A DNA stretch of 64,000 nt from Erysipelotrichaceae bacterium (GCA_012513225.1 JAAZCQ010000003.1:1-64000); one strand, 5' to 3'. Counted from the stretch's first letter, positions 1 through 9,112 are shown. Translations and numbers: made by a program. The notes: generated by a model not told the origin, from the letters alone.

Positions 1-90
1 AAGACAACACAATAAAAATTAGCTAAATGTAATTAGTTCTTTTTTGAATTGTTTAAAAAACTATAAATATATAATGTTTATATTAAAAAA

Positions 91-138
91 GAAGCTGTAA
101 CAGTTTTAATGCGAAATTGCACTATCTGTCACAGCCTC
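91..138 (-). terminator. Intrinsic terminator of the tilS-hpt-ftsH operon
   Basis: On the minus strand a 13-bp stem (arms 126-138 and 91-103, including G-U pairs) is followed directly by a run of six T. The 5' arm overlaps the last ftsH codons, so the terminator begins inside the gene. Bases 1-90 hold no recognisable gene. Confidence 0.85.
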
Positions 139-2077
139 TTGCTTCTTTTGTTTCTTCTACTTTTACTTCTTCTTTTATCTCTGCAGTTTCTTTTACTTCT
201 TCAACTTTTTTTTCTTCTTTAACTGGTTCTTTATTTCCATTAGTTTTAATAAAATCTTCTGCAATTGATTCACCTTTAACTACTCTTTCAATTTGTTCAG
301 CAGTTAAAGTTTCATATTCCATTAATGCCTCTGCCAACATAATTAGTTCATCTTTATGATCTTCTAATATTGTTCTTGCATGTTTATGGCATCCATCAAT
401 AATTTTTCTAATTTCTTGATCAATTTCAAATGCAATTTGTCCAGAAACATTTGCAGGTGAGTTATAGTCTCTTCCTAAGAATACGTTTTGATTACCAGCA
501 TCATATTTAATTGGTCCTAAATCACTCATACCATATAAAGTTACCATGTCTCTAGCTATATTTGTTGCTCTTTCAATGTCATTTACTGCACCAGTACTAA
601 TATCATCAAAGAATATTTCTTCTGCAGTTCTTCCACCCATATAGCCTGTAATACTTGCTAATAAGTCATTTTTTGTATTCATCATTTTTTCATCTTTTGG
701 TGTCATTAAGTTATAACCACCAGCCATTCCTCTAGGAATGATTGTAACTTTTTGAACAACAGTAGAATCTTCTAAGAACAAGCCAATAACAGCATGTCCA
801 GATTCATGATATGCAACAAGTTTTTTAGTTTTTTCATCATAGGTTCTAGATTTTTTTGCAGGACCCATAAGTACTCTATCAATAGATTCATCAAGTTGAG
901 ACATATGAATTACATCAGATTTTTCTCTTACAGCTAAAATTGCTGCCTCATTTAAAACGTTTTCCAAATCAGCTCCAGAAAATCCTGGAGTACGTTTTGC
1001 AAGAGCATCTAAATCTATTTCTGTATCAAGTTTTTTATTTCTAGCATGTACTTGTAATATTTCTCTTCTACCTCTTCTATCAGGTAAAGATACTGTAATT
1101 TGTCTATCAAATCTTCCTGGTCTTAATAAAGCAGGGTCTAATACGTCAGGTCTATTTGTTGCAGCAATAATTACTATTCCTGTATTATCTTGAATACCAT
1201 CCATTTCAACAAGTAATTGGTTTAATGTTTGTTCACGCTCATCATGACCTCCACCAAAACCAGCACCACGTTGTCTACCAACAGCATCAATTTCATCAAT
1301 AAATATCATACAAGGTGAAGTTTGTTGAGCTTTTTTAAACATGTCTCTTACTCTACTAGCTCCTACACCTACAAACATTTCAACAAAGTCACTACCAGAA
1401 ATACTATAAAACGGAACATCTGCTTCTCCTGCAACTGCTTTTGCTAGTAAAGTCTTACCTGTTCCTGGAGGGCCTACTAATAGAATACCCTTTGGTATTC
1501 TAGCACCCATTTTTGCAAACTTTTTAGGATATTTTAAATATTCAATGATTTCTGCCATCTCTACTTTTTCTTCATCAGCACCAGCAACATCACTGAACTT
1601 AACCTTAATATTACCTTCAAGCCTTGCTCTAGACTTTGAAAATTCAAATGCCTTTGCATTTGATCCTTGTCCACCCATTTTATTAAACATAAATAAAATA
1701 AAGCCGCTTATGATAATAAAAGGTACTATTGAACTTAATAAATCTATCCAAACACTTTTACTATTTGCATCTACAATATTTATATTGCTTTCTGAAAGTA
1801 AATCAATAATATTATCAATTTGTTCTTCTGTAGCAGGTATCTTTGAAGTAAATACTATTGTATTTCCTTGTTCTGCCTTATAAGAACCTTGAACTTCTAC
1901 TATATTACTACCTACAGTAACAACTGATTCTTCAATCTTTTGTTCTTCAATTGTTTTTATTAACTCCCCATACGATAAACTTTTTGTACTACTTGTACTA
2001 TTCATATTAAATAGAATTAATAAGAATAAGGTTACAATCATATAAGGAATATAATTAACTAATCTATTCTTCTTCAT
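122..2077 (-). CDS. ftsH: ATP-dependent zinc metalloprotease FtsH
   Basis: Membrane-anchored AAA+ protease that degrades misfolded membrane proteins and some short-lived cytosolic proteins. The 651 residues show a TM helix near 10-25, a short extracytoplasmic domain, a second TM helix near 115-132, Walker A GPPGTGKT (202-209), Walker B IFIDEID (258-264), the second region of homology ending RPGRFD (329-334), and the zinc site HESGH (424-428). The C-terminal tail is rich in Glu, Lys and Val and looks unstructured. A GGAG ribosome site precedes the ATG. It lies 14 bp after hpt in the usual Bacillota order tilS-hpt-ftsH. All catalytic motifs are intact, and the length is typical of the family. 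Confidence 0.98.
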   Translation of the reverse strand: MKKNRLVNYIPYMIVTLFLLILFNMNSTSSTKSLSYGELIKTIEEQKIEESVVTVGSNIVEVQGSYKAEQGNTIVFTSKIPATEEQIDNIIDLLSESNINIVDANSKSVWIDLLSSIVPFIIISGFILFMFNKMGGQGSNAKAFEFSKSRARLEGNIKVKFSDVAGADEEKVEMAEIIEYLKYPKKFAKMGARIPKGILLVGPPGTGKTLLAKAVAGEADVPFYSISGSDFVEMFVGVGASRVRDMFKKAQQTSPCMIFIDEIDAVGRQRGAGFGGGHDEREQTLNQLLVEMDGIQDNTGIVIIAATNRPDVLDPALLRPGRFDRQITVSLPDRRGRREILQVHARNKKLDTEIDLDALAKRTPGFSGADLENVLNEAAILAVREKSDVIHMSQLDESIDRVLMGPAKKSRTYDEKTKKLVAYHESGHAVIGLFLEDSTVVQKVTIIPRGMAGGYNLMTPKDEKMMNTKNDLLASITGYMGGRTAEEIFFDDISTGAVNDIERATNIARDMVTLYGMSDLGPIKYDAGNQNVFLGRDYNSPANVSGQIAFEIDQEIRKIIDGCHKHARTILEDHKDELIMLAEALMEYETLTAEQIERVVKGESIAEDFIKTNGNKEPVKEEKKVEEVKETAEIKEEVKVEETKEARGCDR

Positions 2078-2091
2078 ATTTCACTCCTAAA

Positions 2092-2628
2092 TTATTTATA
2101 ACATTCATCTTTTAATACACCTACATAAGGTAAATTTCTATACAACTGATTATAATCTAACCCAAATCCAACCGCAAATTCATTTTCAATTTCAAACCCT
2201 ATGTAATCTGCTTTAATATCAACCACTCTTCTGCTTGGCTTATCTAATAAAGTCACAATCTTAACAGATTTAGCTCCCTTATTTAATAATGTTTGTTTTA
2301 CAGTCTTAATTGTTTGACCTGTATCAACTATATCTTCTACTAAAAGTATATTAACTCCTTTTATTGAAGTATCTAAGTCTTTGATTATTTTTATGTCTCC
2401 TACTGATTCAGTGCCTTCATAACTTGAAACATCCATAAAATCAATCTTAATATCCATATCTATATGCTTTATTAATTCTGATAAAAATGGAATAGAACCT
2501 TTTAATAGTGCAACAAGTAAAGGTTTATCTTCATTTTCATAATCTTTTGCTAACTCTTTTCCTAACTCTTCACATTTATTAACGATTTCTTCATGTGAAA
2601 CTAGAATTTTTTTAATTTGTGGATGCAT
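2092..2628 (-). CDS. hpt: Hypoxanthine phosphoribosyltransferase
   Basis: Purine salvage enzyme that joins hypoxanthine or guanine to PRPP to give IMP or GMP. The 178 residues carry the PRPP-binding signature LLVEDIVDTGQT (95-106) and the pyrophosphate-loop LKGS (42-45), both diagnostic of the family. CGGAGG sits 6 bases before the ATG and fixes the start, which overlaps the end of tilS by 17 bp and suggests translational coupling. In Bacillota this gene regularly lies between tilS and ftsH, and the order is kept here. Confidence 0.96.
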   Translation of the reverse strand: MHPQIKKILVSHEEIVNKCEELGKELAKDYENEDKPLLVALLKGSIPFLSELIKHIDMDIKIDFMDVSSYEGTESVGDIKIIKDLDTSIKGVNILLVEDIVDTGQTIKTVKQTLLNKGAKSVKIVTLLDKPSRRVVDIKADYIGFEIENEFAVGFGLDYNQLYRNLPYVGVLKDECYK

Positions 2629-3862
2629 TGCTAACCTCCGTAAACTTTATACATTTTATCACAAAAATATTAGGCTTTATAGTGTAATGATTAATATCAC
2701 AACCAATTCCAGGAACCATTATAACCTTATTTTTATTATTTAAAACTACTGGCCAAACTTTTCTTTGATAAACTGGAATTTTTCTATCAATGAACCATCT
2801 ATTTACCTTTTTAGTTCCTATTCTTAATTGAATACTATCTCCAGGCTGATAATTTCTTATCGTAATTGGCCATTCATCGTCTTTAACGCTAATGCCCTCT
2901 ATTGTCTTTCCAATATTAGACACTGAAAAAATCTTAGTTTTAAAAGCCCTGTTAGACATTATATCAAAATTATAAGAAAATACTTTATTTCCCACAATTT
3001 CACACACTTTATAGTTTTTAACTAATACTTTATCATTAATATTTAACTCAAAATTTGAATCACTATTTATTGCTTTTATAATTTCTAAAAGAAATGATTT
3101 AGAGTACTTATCTTTTTGAACATGTTTATTTAACCACAATCTTAAGAAAACAAGTTTTTCTTTTAAAGTAAGTTTATTAAAAAAATCTAAATTCATTTTA
3201 TTATTATCAGTATATTTTTCTAAACGTTCATTTAGTTCTTTTTTTTGTTTATTTTTATATTTAATTTCTTTTAAAATTTCTTTTCTTTGATATTCATCTA
3301 GGTTTTCTATTATATCATGTCTAATTTTATTTCTTGTATAATCATCACTTAAATTAGATTCATCTATAAAATATATTACATTATTATCTATACAATAATT
3401 TAATAGCTCATCCTTTGTATAGTCTAATAAAGGTCTATATACCTTTAAATCTTTATAATAAGAAGTTTTAGAAATACCATATACATTGCCTTCAATATTT
3501 CTTTCTTTTTGCATCAAATAAGTTTCTATATGATCATCTTGATTATGTCCTATTAAAACCATATCATATTCATATTTCTTTGAAATATTTAAAAAGAAAT
3601 CATATCTATAATCTCTTGCAAAAGCTTGAAAATTACCCTTATATGTATATTCCTTATTTAAACAATAAAAAGGAATACTATGTTTATCACAATATTTCTT
3701 TACTTCTTCCATTTCCTTATAAGCATTAAGTCTTATTCTATAATTAACATGTGCAACTCCAATATTAAGATTTTGTTTAATACACATATGTAATAAAGCC
3801 ATAGAATCTGGTCCACCAGAAACAGCTAGTAAATATTTTTTATTATTATTTAATAATTCCAT
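2612..3862 (-). CDS. tilS: tRNA(Ile)-lysidine synthetase
   Basis: ATP-dependent enzyme that turns C34 of the CAU-anticodon tRNA(Ile) into lysidine so that it reads AUA instead of AUG. The PP-loop motif SGGPDS is at residues 15-20 near the N-terminus, followed by the adenine-nucleotide hydrolase fold and a C-terminal TilS domain (about 330-400, with QPGDSIQLRIGTKKV). At 416 residues it is of ordinary length. AUA codons are common in this AT-rich window, which makes the enzyme essential. The ribosome site before the ATG is weak, so the gene may rely on read-through from upstream. It overlaps hpt by 17 bp. Confidence 0.95.
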   Translation of the reverse strand: MELLNNNKKYLLAVSGGPDSMALLHMCIKQNLNIGVAHVNYRIRLNAYKEMEEVKKYCDKHSIPFYCLNKEYTYKGNFQAFARDYRYDFFLNISKKYEYDMVLIGHNQDDHIETYLMQKERNIEGNVYGISKTSYYKDLKVYRPLLDYTKDELLNYCIDNNVIYFIDESNLSDDYTRNKIRHDIIENLDEYQRKEILKEIKYKNKQKKELNERLEKYTDNNKMNLDFFNKLTLKEKLVFLRLWLNKHVQKDKYSKSFLLEIIKAINSDSNFELNINDKVLVKNYKVCEIVGNKVFSYNFDIMSNRAFKTKIFSVSNIGKTIEGISVKDDEWPITIRNYQPGDSIQLRIGTKKVNRWFIDRKIPVYQRKVWPVVLNNKNKVIMVPGIGCDINHYTIKPNIFVIKCIKFTEVSNASTN

Positions 3863-3899
3863 ACTATATATAATACAACAAAAAAAAGCTTAAAAAGCC

Positions 3900-4493
3900 T
3901 TAATTTGTATCATTAAACATTATTTTTAACATTCTTTGTTGAATTAATCTAAATAAAGAAGAATTAGTATTAATATGTGCTTTTATATCAATTATACGAG
4001 AGCTATTAATATATTTCATATCATTCATAAATAGCACAGAAGGCTTACTTAAACCTGGTATTTTACCTATCCTTAATAAATGTATCTTACCTTCTAATTT
4101 ATCATCATCAAATGCTTTTTGGTATTGAACAGTATTACTAGTCATAGGAATAACAAGAGCCTTATTTTTACAAAAAGACATTATTAATCCAAAATGTTGA
4201 TACCCTGTTTCATTTACATATGCTTGTCCAAAATCAATAAAACAAATATCTCCTGTTTTTGCATTAACACCAAAACTTTCGCAAGACACATATTTATTTC
4301 TTAATATCCAATTAGCTTCACTCACCATATTTGCATCTAATGATTTATCATCTATCTGTGAATAAACATTTCTTTTATGTTTTAAATACTTTTGCCATTC
4401 CCTGTAATATTCTTTTCTTAAATCATTATTTGTTTTAAATATAGGTAGTTCAGGACAATTCTCTATAATATCTTGTATTTCACTATAATTCAT
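3900..4493 (-). CDS. PemK/MazF-like protein with an N-terminal extension
   Basis: The C-terminal part (about 80-190) has the pattern of the PemK/MazF family of mRNA endonucleases: GDICFIDFG, then a strand ending VIPMTSN, then a conserved-looking stretch around LSKPSVLFMNDMKYINSSRI. About 80 residues precede it and match nothing I recognise. A GGAGG site 6 bases from the ATG supports the start. It sits between a polysaccharide deacetylase gene and tilS on one transcript, with no antitoxin-like small gene on either side. It may therefore be a domesticated or regulatory relative and not a toxin. Family assignment is by motif reading only; RNase activity is inference. Confidence 0.72.
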   Translation of the reverse strand: MNYSEIQDIIENCPELPIFKTNNDLRKEYYREWQKYLKHKRNVYSQIDDKSLDANMVSEANWILRNKYVSCESFGVNAKTGDICFIDFGQAYVNETGYQHFGLIMSFCKNKALVIPMTSNTVQYQKAFDDDKLEGKIHLLRIGKIPGLSKPSVLFMNDMKYINSSRIIDIKAHINTNSSLFRLIQQRMLKIMFNDTN

Positions 4494-4535
4494 AAATAAC
4501 CTCCTAATAATTTATTAGGATCTTATTTATTATTC

Positions 4536-5714
4536 CTATTTTATATTATAGTAAACCTCTCCTGCTTTAAGTTCTATACCTTTTAAATCATATAATTGAG
4601 AAACAGTAACAAGTTGAAATCCTTTATCTATTAATATAGGAACAAGCTGTTCTACAGCATCCCTTGTTTCCTCATGTATATCATGTAGTAAAATAATATC
4701 TCCATCTTTTACAGTTAAAATTGCTTCTTCTATTATTGAATCAATGTCATGAGATTTCCAATCATAAGTATCTATATTCCAAAGTATTAGTGGATATGAT
4801 GAATTAATCCTTACATTATCATCAATTGCACCATATGGTGGTCTAAACAATTTTATTTCATATTCTTCTTTAGAGCTTGCTTTAATAACATCTTTAACCC
4901 AATATAACTGTTTATATAACTCTTCATAATCAAGTTTTAACATTAGTGTATGATCCCAAGAGTGTCCACCAATCTCATTTCCTTCTTCTAAAATATTATT
5001 TATAATATCTTCTTTTCCTTCAACATTTTTTCCTACTACAAAAAATGTTGCAACACTATTAAATTGTTTTAATGTATTTACAATGTCTTTAGTATATATG
5101 TTTGGACCATCATCAAATGTTAAAGCAATTATTGGTTTATTAGGGTCTATGTATCTTTCTTCTAACTTAATTAAAATTGGATCAGATTCAATATTTTCAA
5201 ACATAAATGACATAAACTTACTACTTTCATTGTATGGTAGTTTATATATTATATTTTGATCTTTTGTATGTTTTATAATTATAGATTCATAATCAAAATC
5301 AAAGCTATCAAAAAATTCATCAAAATTATGTATTTCATCTAAAAATTCTTGATTATTACCTAAGTCATTATAAGTGTCTTTATCATCTTTAATACTATAG
5401 ATTACATTTTTAATTACTCTTGTTTTTTCTTCATCATTTAAAAGAGTACTATCAATACTTAATGTTTCTTCATTTTTATCAATTTTTACAATGTTATTTT
5501 CTTTATAAACCTTAAATCCATCTTCTATATTTATAGAATCATACTTACCTTTTCCCATTTGATAATCTAAAATATTAATTTTATTAAACAAAAAACCATT
5601 TTCAAGTGCATCTTGAAAATAGTCTTCTTTTATATTAAAAAGTATTATTAAACTAGTAATTGTAAATATTAAAACTGTAGCAATATATAAAATAGTATTA
5701 TTGCTTTTTTTCAT
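4536..5714 (-). CDS. Membrane-anchored polysaccharide deacetylase
   Basis: Predicted cell-surface NodB-type metal-dependent deacetylase acting on peptidoglycan GlcNAc/MurNAc or a related polymer. It has an N-terminal TM anchor (about 8-27), a poorly conserved linker domain (30-190), then the catalytic domain with motif 1 TFDDGP (199-204), motif 2 HSWDH (251-255), motif 3 RPPYG (291-295), the NIDTYDW segment and the final HD pair in LLHDIH (about 342-347). All metal and acid-base residues are present. Its start overlaps the end of the upstream transferase gene by 17 bp, which ties it to wall-polymer synthesis. The exact substrate cannot be told. Confidence 0.88.
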   Translation of the reverse strand: MKKSNNTILYIATVLIFTITSLIILFNIKEDYFQDALENGFLFNKINILDYQMGKGKYDSINIEDGFKVYKENNIVKIDKNEETLSIDSTLLNDEEKTRVIKNVIYSIKDDKDTYNDLGNNQEFLDEIHNFDEFFDSFDFDYESIIIKHTKDQNIIYKLPYNESSKFMSFMFENIESDPILIKLEERYIDPNKPIIALTFDDGPNIYTKDIVNTLKQFNSVATFFVVGKNVEGKEDIINNILEEGNEIGGHSWDHTLMLKLDYEELYKQLYWVKDVIKASSKEEYEIKLFRPPYGAIDDNVRINSSYPLILWNIDTYDWKSHDIDSIIEEAILTVKDGDIILLHDIHEETRDAVEQLVPILIDKGFQLVTVSQLYDLKGIELKAGEVYYNIK

Positions 5715-6795
5715 CTGTTTTTCCCTTTTTCTTAGGCCATCCTGTTAATCTTCTACATAAACCTATCATTGGATGGAATTTATCATTAATCATTCCAGTA
5801 ATTTCAACAAACAATTCTGCAAGAAATAGTAATATTACAATCATTATTAATCCATATGTTTCATTAAAATAAGATAATATAGCAGCACAACCAAACAATG
5901 CAGCAACTATATATAATACAATTACAGTATTTCTATGACCTAAATTTAATTTATACATAAGAACATGATGTAAGTGTCCTCTATCAGCTTCAGATATTTT
6001 TTTATTGCTTAATTTTCTTCTAAGTATAGCAATTAAAGTATCAGAAATAGGAATAAACAATATTAATATTGGAAAACCTAAAGTTATAATAGCTGTTGTT
6101 TTAAATCCTAATAAACTTAAACAAGCAATTGTAAAACCTAAAAATAATGCTCCACAATCTCCCATAAAAATAGAAGCAGGATGAAAATTATATGGTAAAA
6201 AACCTAAAATACTTCCTGATAAAACTAAAGCAATAACACTTATGTCTCTTCTTCCCATAAAGAATCCTAAAAGCCCAATTGTAATAGTAACAATAAATGA
6301 AATACCACTTGATAATCCATCTAATCCATCTATTAAATTAATAGCGTTAGTAATTCCTACAATCCATAAAAAAGATATTCCATAAGTAATAATAGGATTA
6401 CTAATTGTAATATTAAAAGGAAGATAGATATTCATTAATAATGTGTTTCCATATGTTAAAACTATAATAGCTCCAGCAATTATAAATAAAAGTTTTTGTA
6501 AGGGTTTAATATCATAAATATCATCAATTAATCCACCTATAAACACTACAAAACCACCTAGCAATATAGTATTAATTGTACTATCCGCCTTCATAAAAAT
6601 AGCCATTCCTATAATAAAAGCTAAATATATAGCCATGCCGCCAATTCTTACAATCTTACCTGAATGAACTGTGCGCTCATTTTCAATCGCATATATATTT
6701 AACTTAAATCCTATTTGTTTACAAAGAGGAACTAATAAAGTTGATATTATTAAAGGTACAACAAAAAATGGAAATGCACCTTTTATCAAATTCAT
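5698..6795 (-). CDS. tagO: Undecaprenyl-phosphate GlcNAc-1-phosphate transferase (TagO/WecA family)
   Basis: Polytopic membrane enzyme that moves a HexNAc-1-phosphate from UDP to undecaprenyl phosphate, the first step of wall teichoic acid or other lipid-linked polymer synthesis. The 365 residues show the family motifs DDIYD (91-95), NAINLIDGLDG (150-160), FMGDCGALFLGF (211-222) and the histidine motif RGHLHH (273-278), with about ten TM helices. AGGAGGTGG lies just before the ATG. This is the first gene of the operon that runs through tilS to ftsH. No other teichoic-acid gene is adjacent. It could supply the primer lipid for the exopolysaccharide locus at 37-48 kb, which shows no priming transferase of its own. 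Confidence 0.9.
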   Translation of the reverse strand: MNLIKGAFPFFVVPLIISTLLVPLCKQIGFKLNIYAIENERTVHSGKIVRIGGMAIYLAFIIGMAIFMKADSTINTILLGGFVVFIGGLIDDIYDIKPLQKLLFIIAGAIIVLTYGNTLLMNIYLPFNITISNPIITYGISFLWIVGITNAINLIDGLDGLSSGISFIVTITIGLLGFFMGRRDISVIALVLSGSILGFLPYNFHPASIFMGDCGALFLGFTIACLSLLGFKTTAIITLGFPILILFIPISDTLIAILRRKLSNKKISEADRGHLHHVLMYKLNLGHRNTVIVLYIVAALFGCAAILSYFNETYGLIMIVILLFLAELFVEITGMINDKFHPMIGLCRRLTGWPKKKGKTDEKKQ

Positions 6796-6822
6796 CCTGC
6801 CACCTCCTAAATACTCTTAAAT

Positions 6823-6831
6823 ATTATATCA
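6823..6831 (-). promoter_or_regulatory. Extended -10 promoter of the tagO-to-ftsH operon
   Basis: On the minus strand the sequence TGATATAAT is a perfect TGn extended -10 box (TATAAT at 6823-6828), about 28 bases before the start codon. No good -35 hexamer is visible, as is usual for extended -10 promoters. Confidence 0.55.
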
Positions 6832-6865
6832 TAGCCTTTATTTTATTATCTTAAAATTCTAAAAA

Positions 6866-7888
6866 TTATAACATTTCATTACTAAGTATTTCAAAGTGTT
6901 TTTCATATAGTTCAATAACATCATCGCACCACTTATCAAACTCTTCATCTTCAATCTTTTCTTCAGGGTGTGCATCCATATATTCAATAAACATTGAAAG
7001 TCCTTTTTCCATATCAATGTCAAATTTTAAATCAGGTATAACCTCATTAATTTTTTTAACATCAAATATTTTAGACCATCTTTTATCACCTTGTATAGAT
7101 CCAACAAAATCATATTTTTTACTATAAACTAAAATATCAGTTGGAATATAAACAGGATTATATTCAACATTTAATAAGCGTGCTAGTGTTGAATAAATCA
7201 TATCCCATGTATATACTTCTGGATTCATAATTTGATATACTTCACCATTTGCTTTTTCATTATTAACTAGACCCATAAATGCTTTTGAAAAATCTAATGC
7301 ATGAGTACCTGCCCAAACTGATTGACCATCACCATGAACAATTACCTTTTTGCCTTTTAGCATTCTAGACACTACTCCCCAATAATTACTACCTTTAACA
7401 CTTAAAGGTATTCTATGATCAGAATATGTTTGTGTAGGTCTTACTATTACAACATTAAAATTATCTTCTTTATATTTTTGTAAGAAAAATCTTTCTGCAC
7501 TTGCTTTTTCTATACCATACATAGAATAGCAATTACCTACTAAACTATCTTCATTTAAATTACAACTAGAAGGTCCATTTAAAACACAAACAGTACTTAT
7601 ATAAATAAATTGTTTTGTTTTATCTTTAAAAATTTCATAATTATTTTTTGCATCTTCTAAATTCATTATTAAGAAATTTATTACAACATCAAATTCTAAA
7701 TCTTTTAATAATGTTTTTACTCTTTCGACATCTTTAATGTCTGAAACTAAATACTTTACTCCTTTTAATTCTTCAGTTTTCTTCTTTCCTCTATTTAATA
7801 CATATAATTCAACATTATCCATTTTTGAAAGTGTATTTGTGATAGGAGAAGAAATAGTGCCTGTTCCACCGATTATTAATACTTTCAT
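6866..7888 (-). CDS. NAD-dependent epimerase/dehydratase (extended SDR)
   Basis: Extended short-chain dehydrogenase that probably acts on a nucleotide sugar or related substrate. The Rossmann glycine motif GGTGTIS is at residues 7-13, and the catalytic Tyr-x3-Lys is Y124-K128 (YGIEK) after a Ser/Thr-rich strand. The N-terminus resembles the atypical SDR group often annotated as NAD-dependent epimerases. A GAGGTGA ribosome site lies before the ATG. The gene stands alone, upstream of and codirectional with the tagO operon, 70 bp away. The substrate cannot be assigned. Confidence 0.82.
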   Translation of the reverse strand: MKVLIIGGTGTISSPITNTLSKMDNVELYVLNRGKKKTEELKGVKYLVSDIKDVERVKTLLKDLEFDVVINFLIMNLEDAKNNYEIFKDKTKQFIYISTVCVLNGPSSCNLNEDSLVGNCYSMYGIEKASAERFFLQKYKEDNFNVVIVRPTQTYSDHRIPLSVKGSNYWGVVSRMLKGKKVIVHGDGQSVWAGTHALDFSKAFMGLVNNEKANGEVYQIMNPEVYTWDMIYSTLARLLNVEYNPVYIPTDILVYSKKYDFVGSIQGDKRWSKIFDVKKINEVIPDLKFDIDMEKGLSMFIEYMDAHPEEKIEDEEFDKWCDDVIELYEKHFEILSNEML

Positions 7889-8020
7889 AATATCACCTCA
7901 ACTAAATATTAGATTATTTCTTATATAGATTCAAATATAAGAGCCTATAATCAATTTTTAGAGTTCTTCTATTAAAAAGAAGCTGTAATAATACAACCCT
8001 CTGATGTCAAGCTAATAACA

Positions 8021-8310
8021 ATCAAGTAGGAGATAATTAATTAATTTAATTACCGACCTCTCACACCACCGTACGTACCGTTTGGTATGCGGCGGTTCAA
8101 TATATTTTATATAGAATATTTAATACAGAGGCTTTCCATTGCTAGGAAACCTCTTTTTACTAGAATTTTATTCGTTACTGAAGTACACATTATGAAAGAT
8201 ATTGCTACTCTTGCATATCCTTTACAGGTATTAGCCCATTCCCTTGCTTTTGATTTATTAATACCTAACTTATAACCAATGCACGATACTTGGTTGAGAC
8301 CTTCTTCCAC
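8021..8310 (-). mobile_element. 3' remnant of a group II intron
   Basis: On the minus strand the end of an intron reverse-transcriptase/maturase frame is followed within about 10 bases by a hairpin of the domain V type (about 8060-8099, built on complementary ACCG/CGGT arms with a CG bulge). A short domain VI-like AT hairpin comes next, and the stretch ends in CTACTTGAT (8021-8029), which resembles group II intron 3' ends. The 5' part of the intron and most of its ORF are absent. It cannot splice as it stands. Confidence 0.75.
8107..8310 (-). pseudogene. C-terminal fragment of a group II intron reverse transcriptase/maturase
   Basis: About 67 codons remain. The segment GINKSKAREWANTCKGYARV matches the maturase/X-to-D region of group II intron proteins, where a motif like AWEWANTRKGYWRI is standard. 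The Arg and Trp of that motif are changed here (CKGYAR), in keeping with decay. All reverse-transcriptase motifs upstream are missing because the IS3-type scrap begins at about 8340. Domain V follows directly, as expected for an ORF in domain IV. Confidence 0.8.
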
Positions 8311-8339
8311 TGCTATAAATGCTTAAATAAAAATACCCA

Positions 8340-8560
8340 ATAGGAGGTACGGACATAATCCTGGACTTAAACTTGAAAACCCAAACTTTTATGATAATTA
8401 ATTGGGCTCATCCTTTTAAGTGAACTTTTAATTCTTTCGTTTGAATATCAATCAAGATATTTATCTAAATAATCTATGAACTGATTTACAGTCACTTTAT
8501 TCCAATTTCTTGAATAGAATATTTCTTGTTTTATTGAAATATACTTATTCTTCTAAGTAT
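8340..8560 (-). mobile_element. Remnant of an IS3-family element (C-terminus of the transposase)
   Basis: On the minus strand, codons from about 8560 down to the stop at 8367-8369 read EIFYSRNWNKVTVNQFIDYL, then an in-frame TGA where a Trp is expected (DWY in relatives), then NERIKSSLKRMSPINYHKSL. This is the C-terminal signature of IS3-family OrfB integrase domains. The TGTCCGTACCTCCTATTG stretch (8338-8355, minus strand) just after it could be the terminal inverted repeat, but the other end was not found. It is truncated and inactive. Confidence 0.7.
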
Positions 8561-8603
8561 ATATTTCCATATATTACTTTACACTACCAAAATTTTGCTA
8601 AAT

Positions 8604-9112
8604 CTATTTATTGTAAAGACACACTTCCGCAGTAAAGATGGCATTCAATTTTTCAACATAATCGGTATAAGGAGTGATATCGGTGAGCCTCATTACCACA
8701 GAATCGCCCGGATGCTCCCATTCACCGACCTGCAGCTATTTTACTTATCTGGCATTCTTATACTCGCTACGCTCATCATCGAAAGTGTATTCACTTGTAA
8801 CAATGCCCTTACCTACCAGAGTATTTGCCCTTTTTGCGAAGATGACATCGTTTACTTTGATGTTTTTTGATAAATTCCATATCATCAGTGTCTGATTCTT
8901 ACGGGAACTGTCACCCTCATATTTTGCAATAAGAGCCTGACGCAAATTTTCCTTGGAATCATACTGCATATAATCGCCAATCAAATCCATTCCGATGACC
9001 ATGATGCCTTTTTTATGACATTCCTCCCAGCTTTCATCATCAGCAAAGCAATCAGCTTATTTGCAAATTCTATATAAAATGCCACCCATAGATATGTCGT
9101 TTTCTCATCCAT
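8604..9112 (-). pseudogene. Broken McrB-like N-terminal (EVE-like) domain gene
   Basis: A gene starting at 9112 (ATG after AGGAGG) can be read as MDEKTTYLWVAFYIEFANKL, then a one-base deletion near 9044-9048, then an open stretch through VIGMDLIGDYMQY and NVDVIF-like text to EYKNAR. Two premature stops follow close together (probably CAA to TAA and TGG to TAG). After these the frame continues VGEWEHPGDSVVMRLTDITP to a stop at 8604. The pattern (KNQTLMIWNL, DVIFAKRANTLVGKGIV, GEWEHPG) matches the EVE-like modified-base reader domain found at the N-terminus of McrB-type restriction proteins. The AAA+ GTPase part and mcrC are missing. The IS3-type remnant begins just beyond, so insertion and deletion probably removed them. 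Confidence 0.68.

Noticed and set aside
8595-8895. Plus-strand frames of 73-91 codons over the McrB-like relic
   Set aside because: The minus strand carries the recognisable domain text; the plus-strand frames lack ribosome sites and family resemblance.
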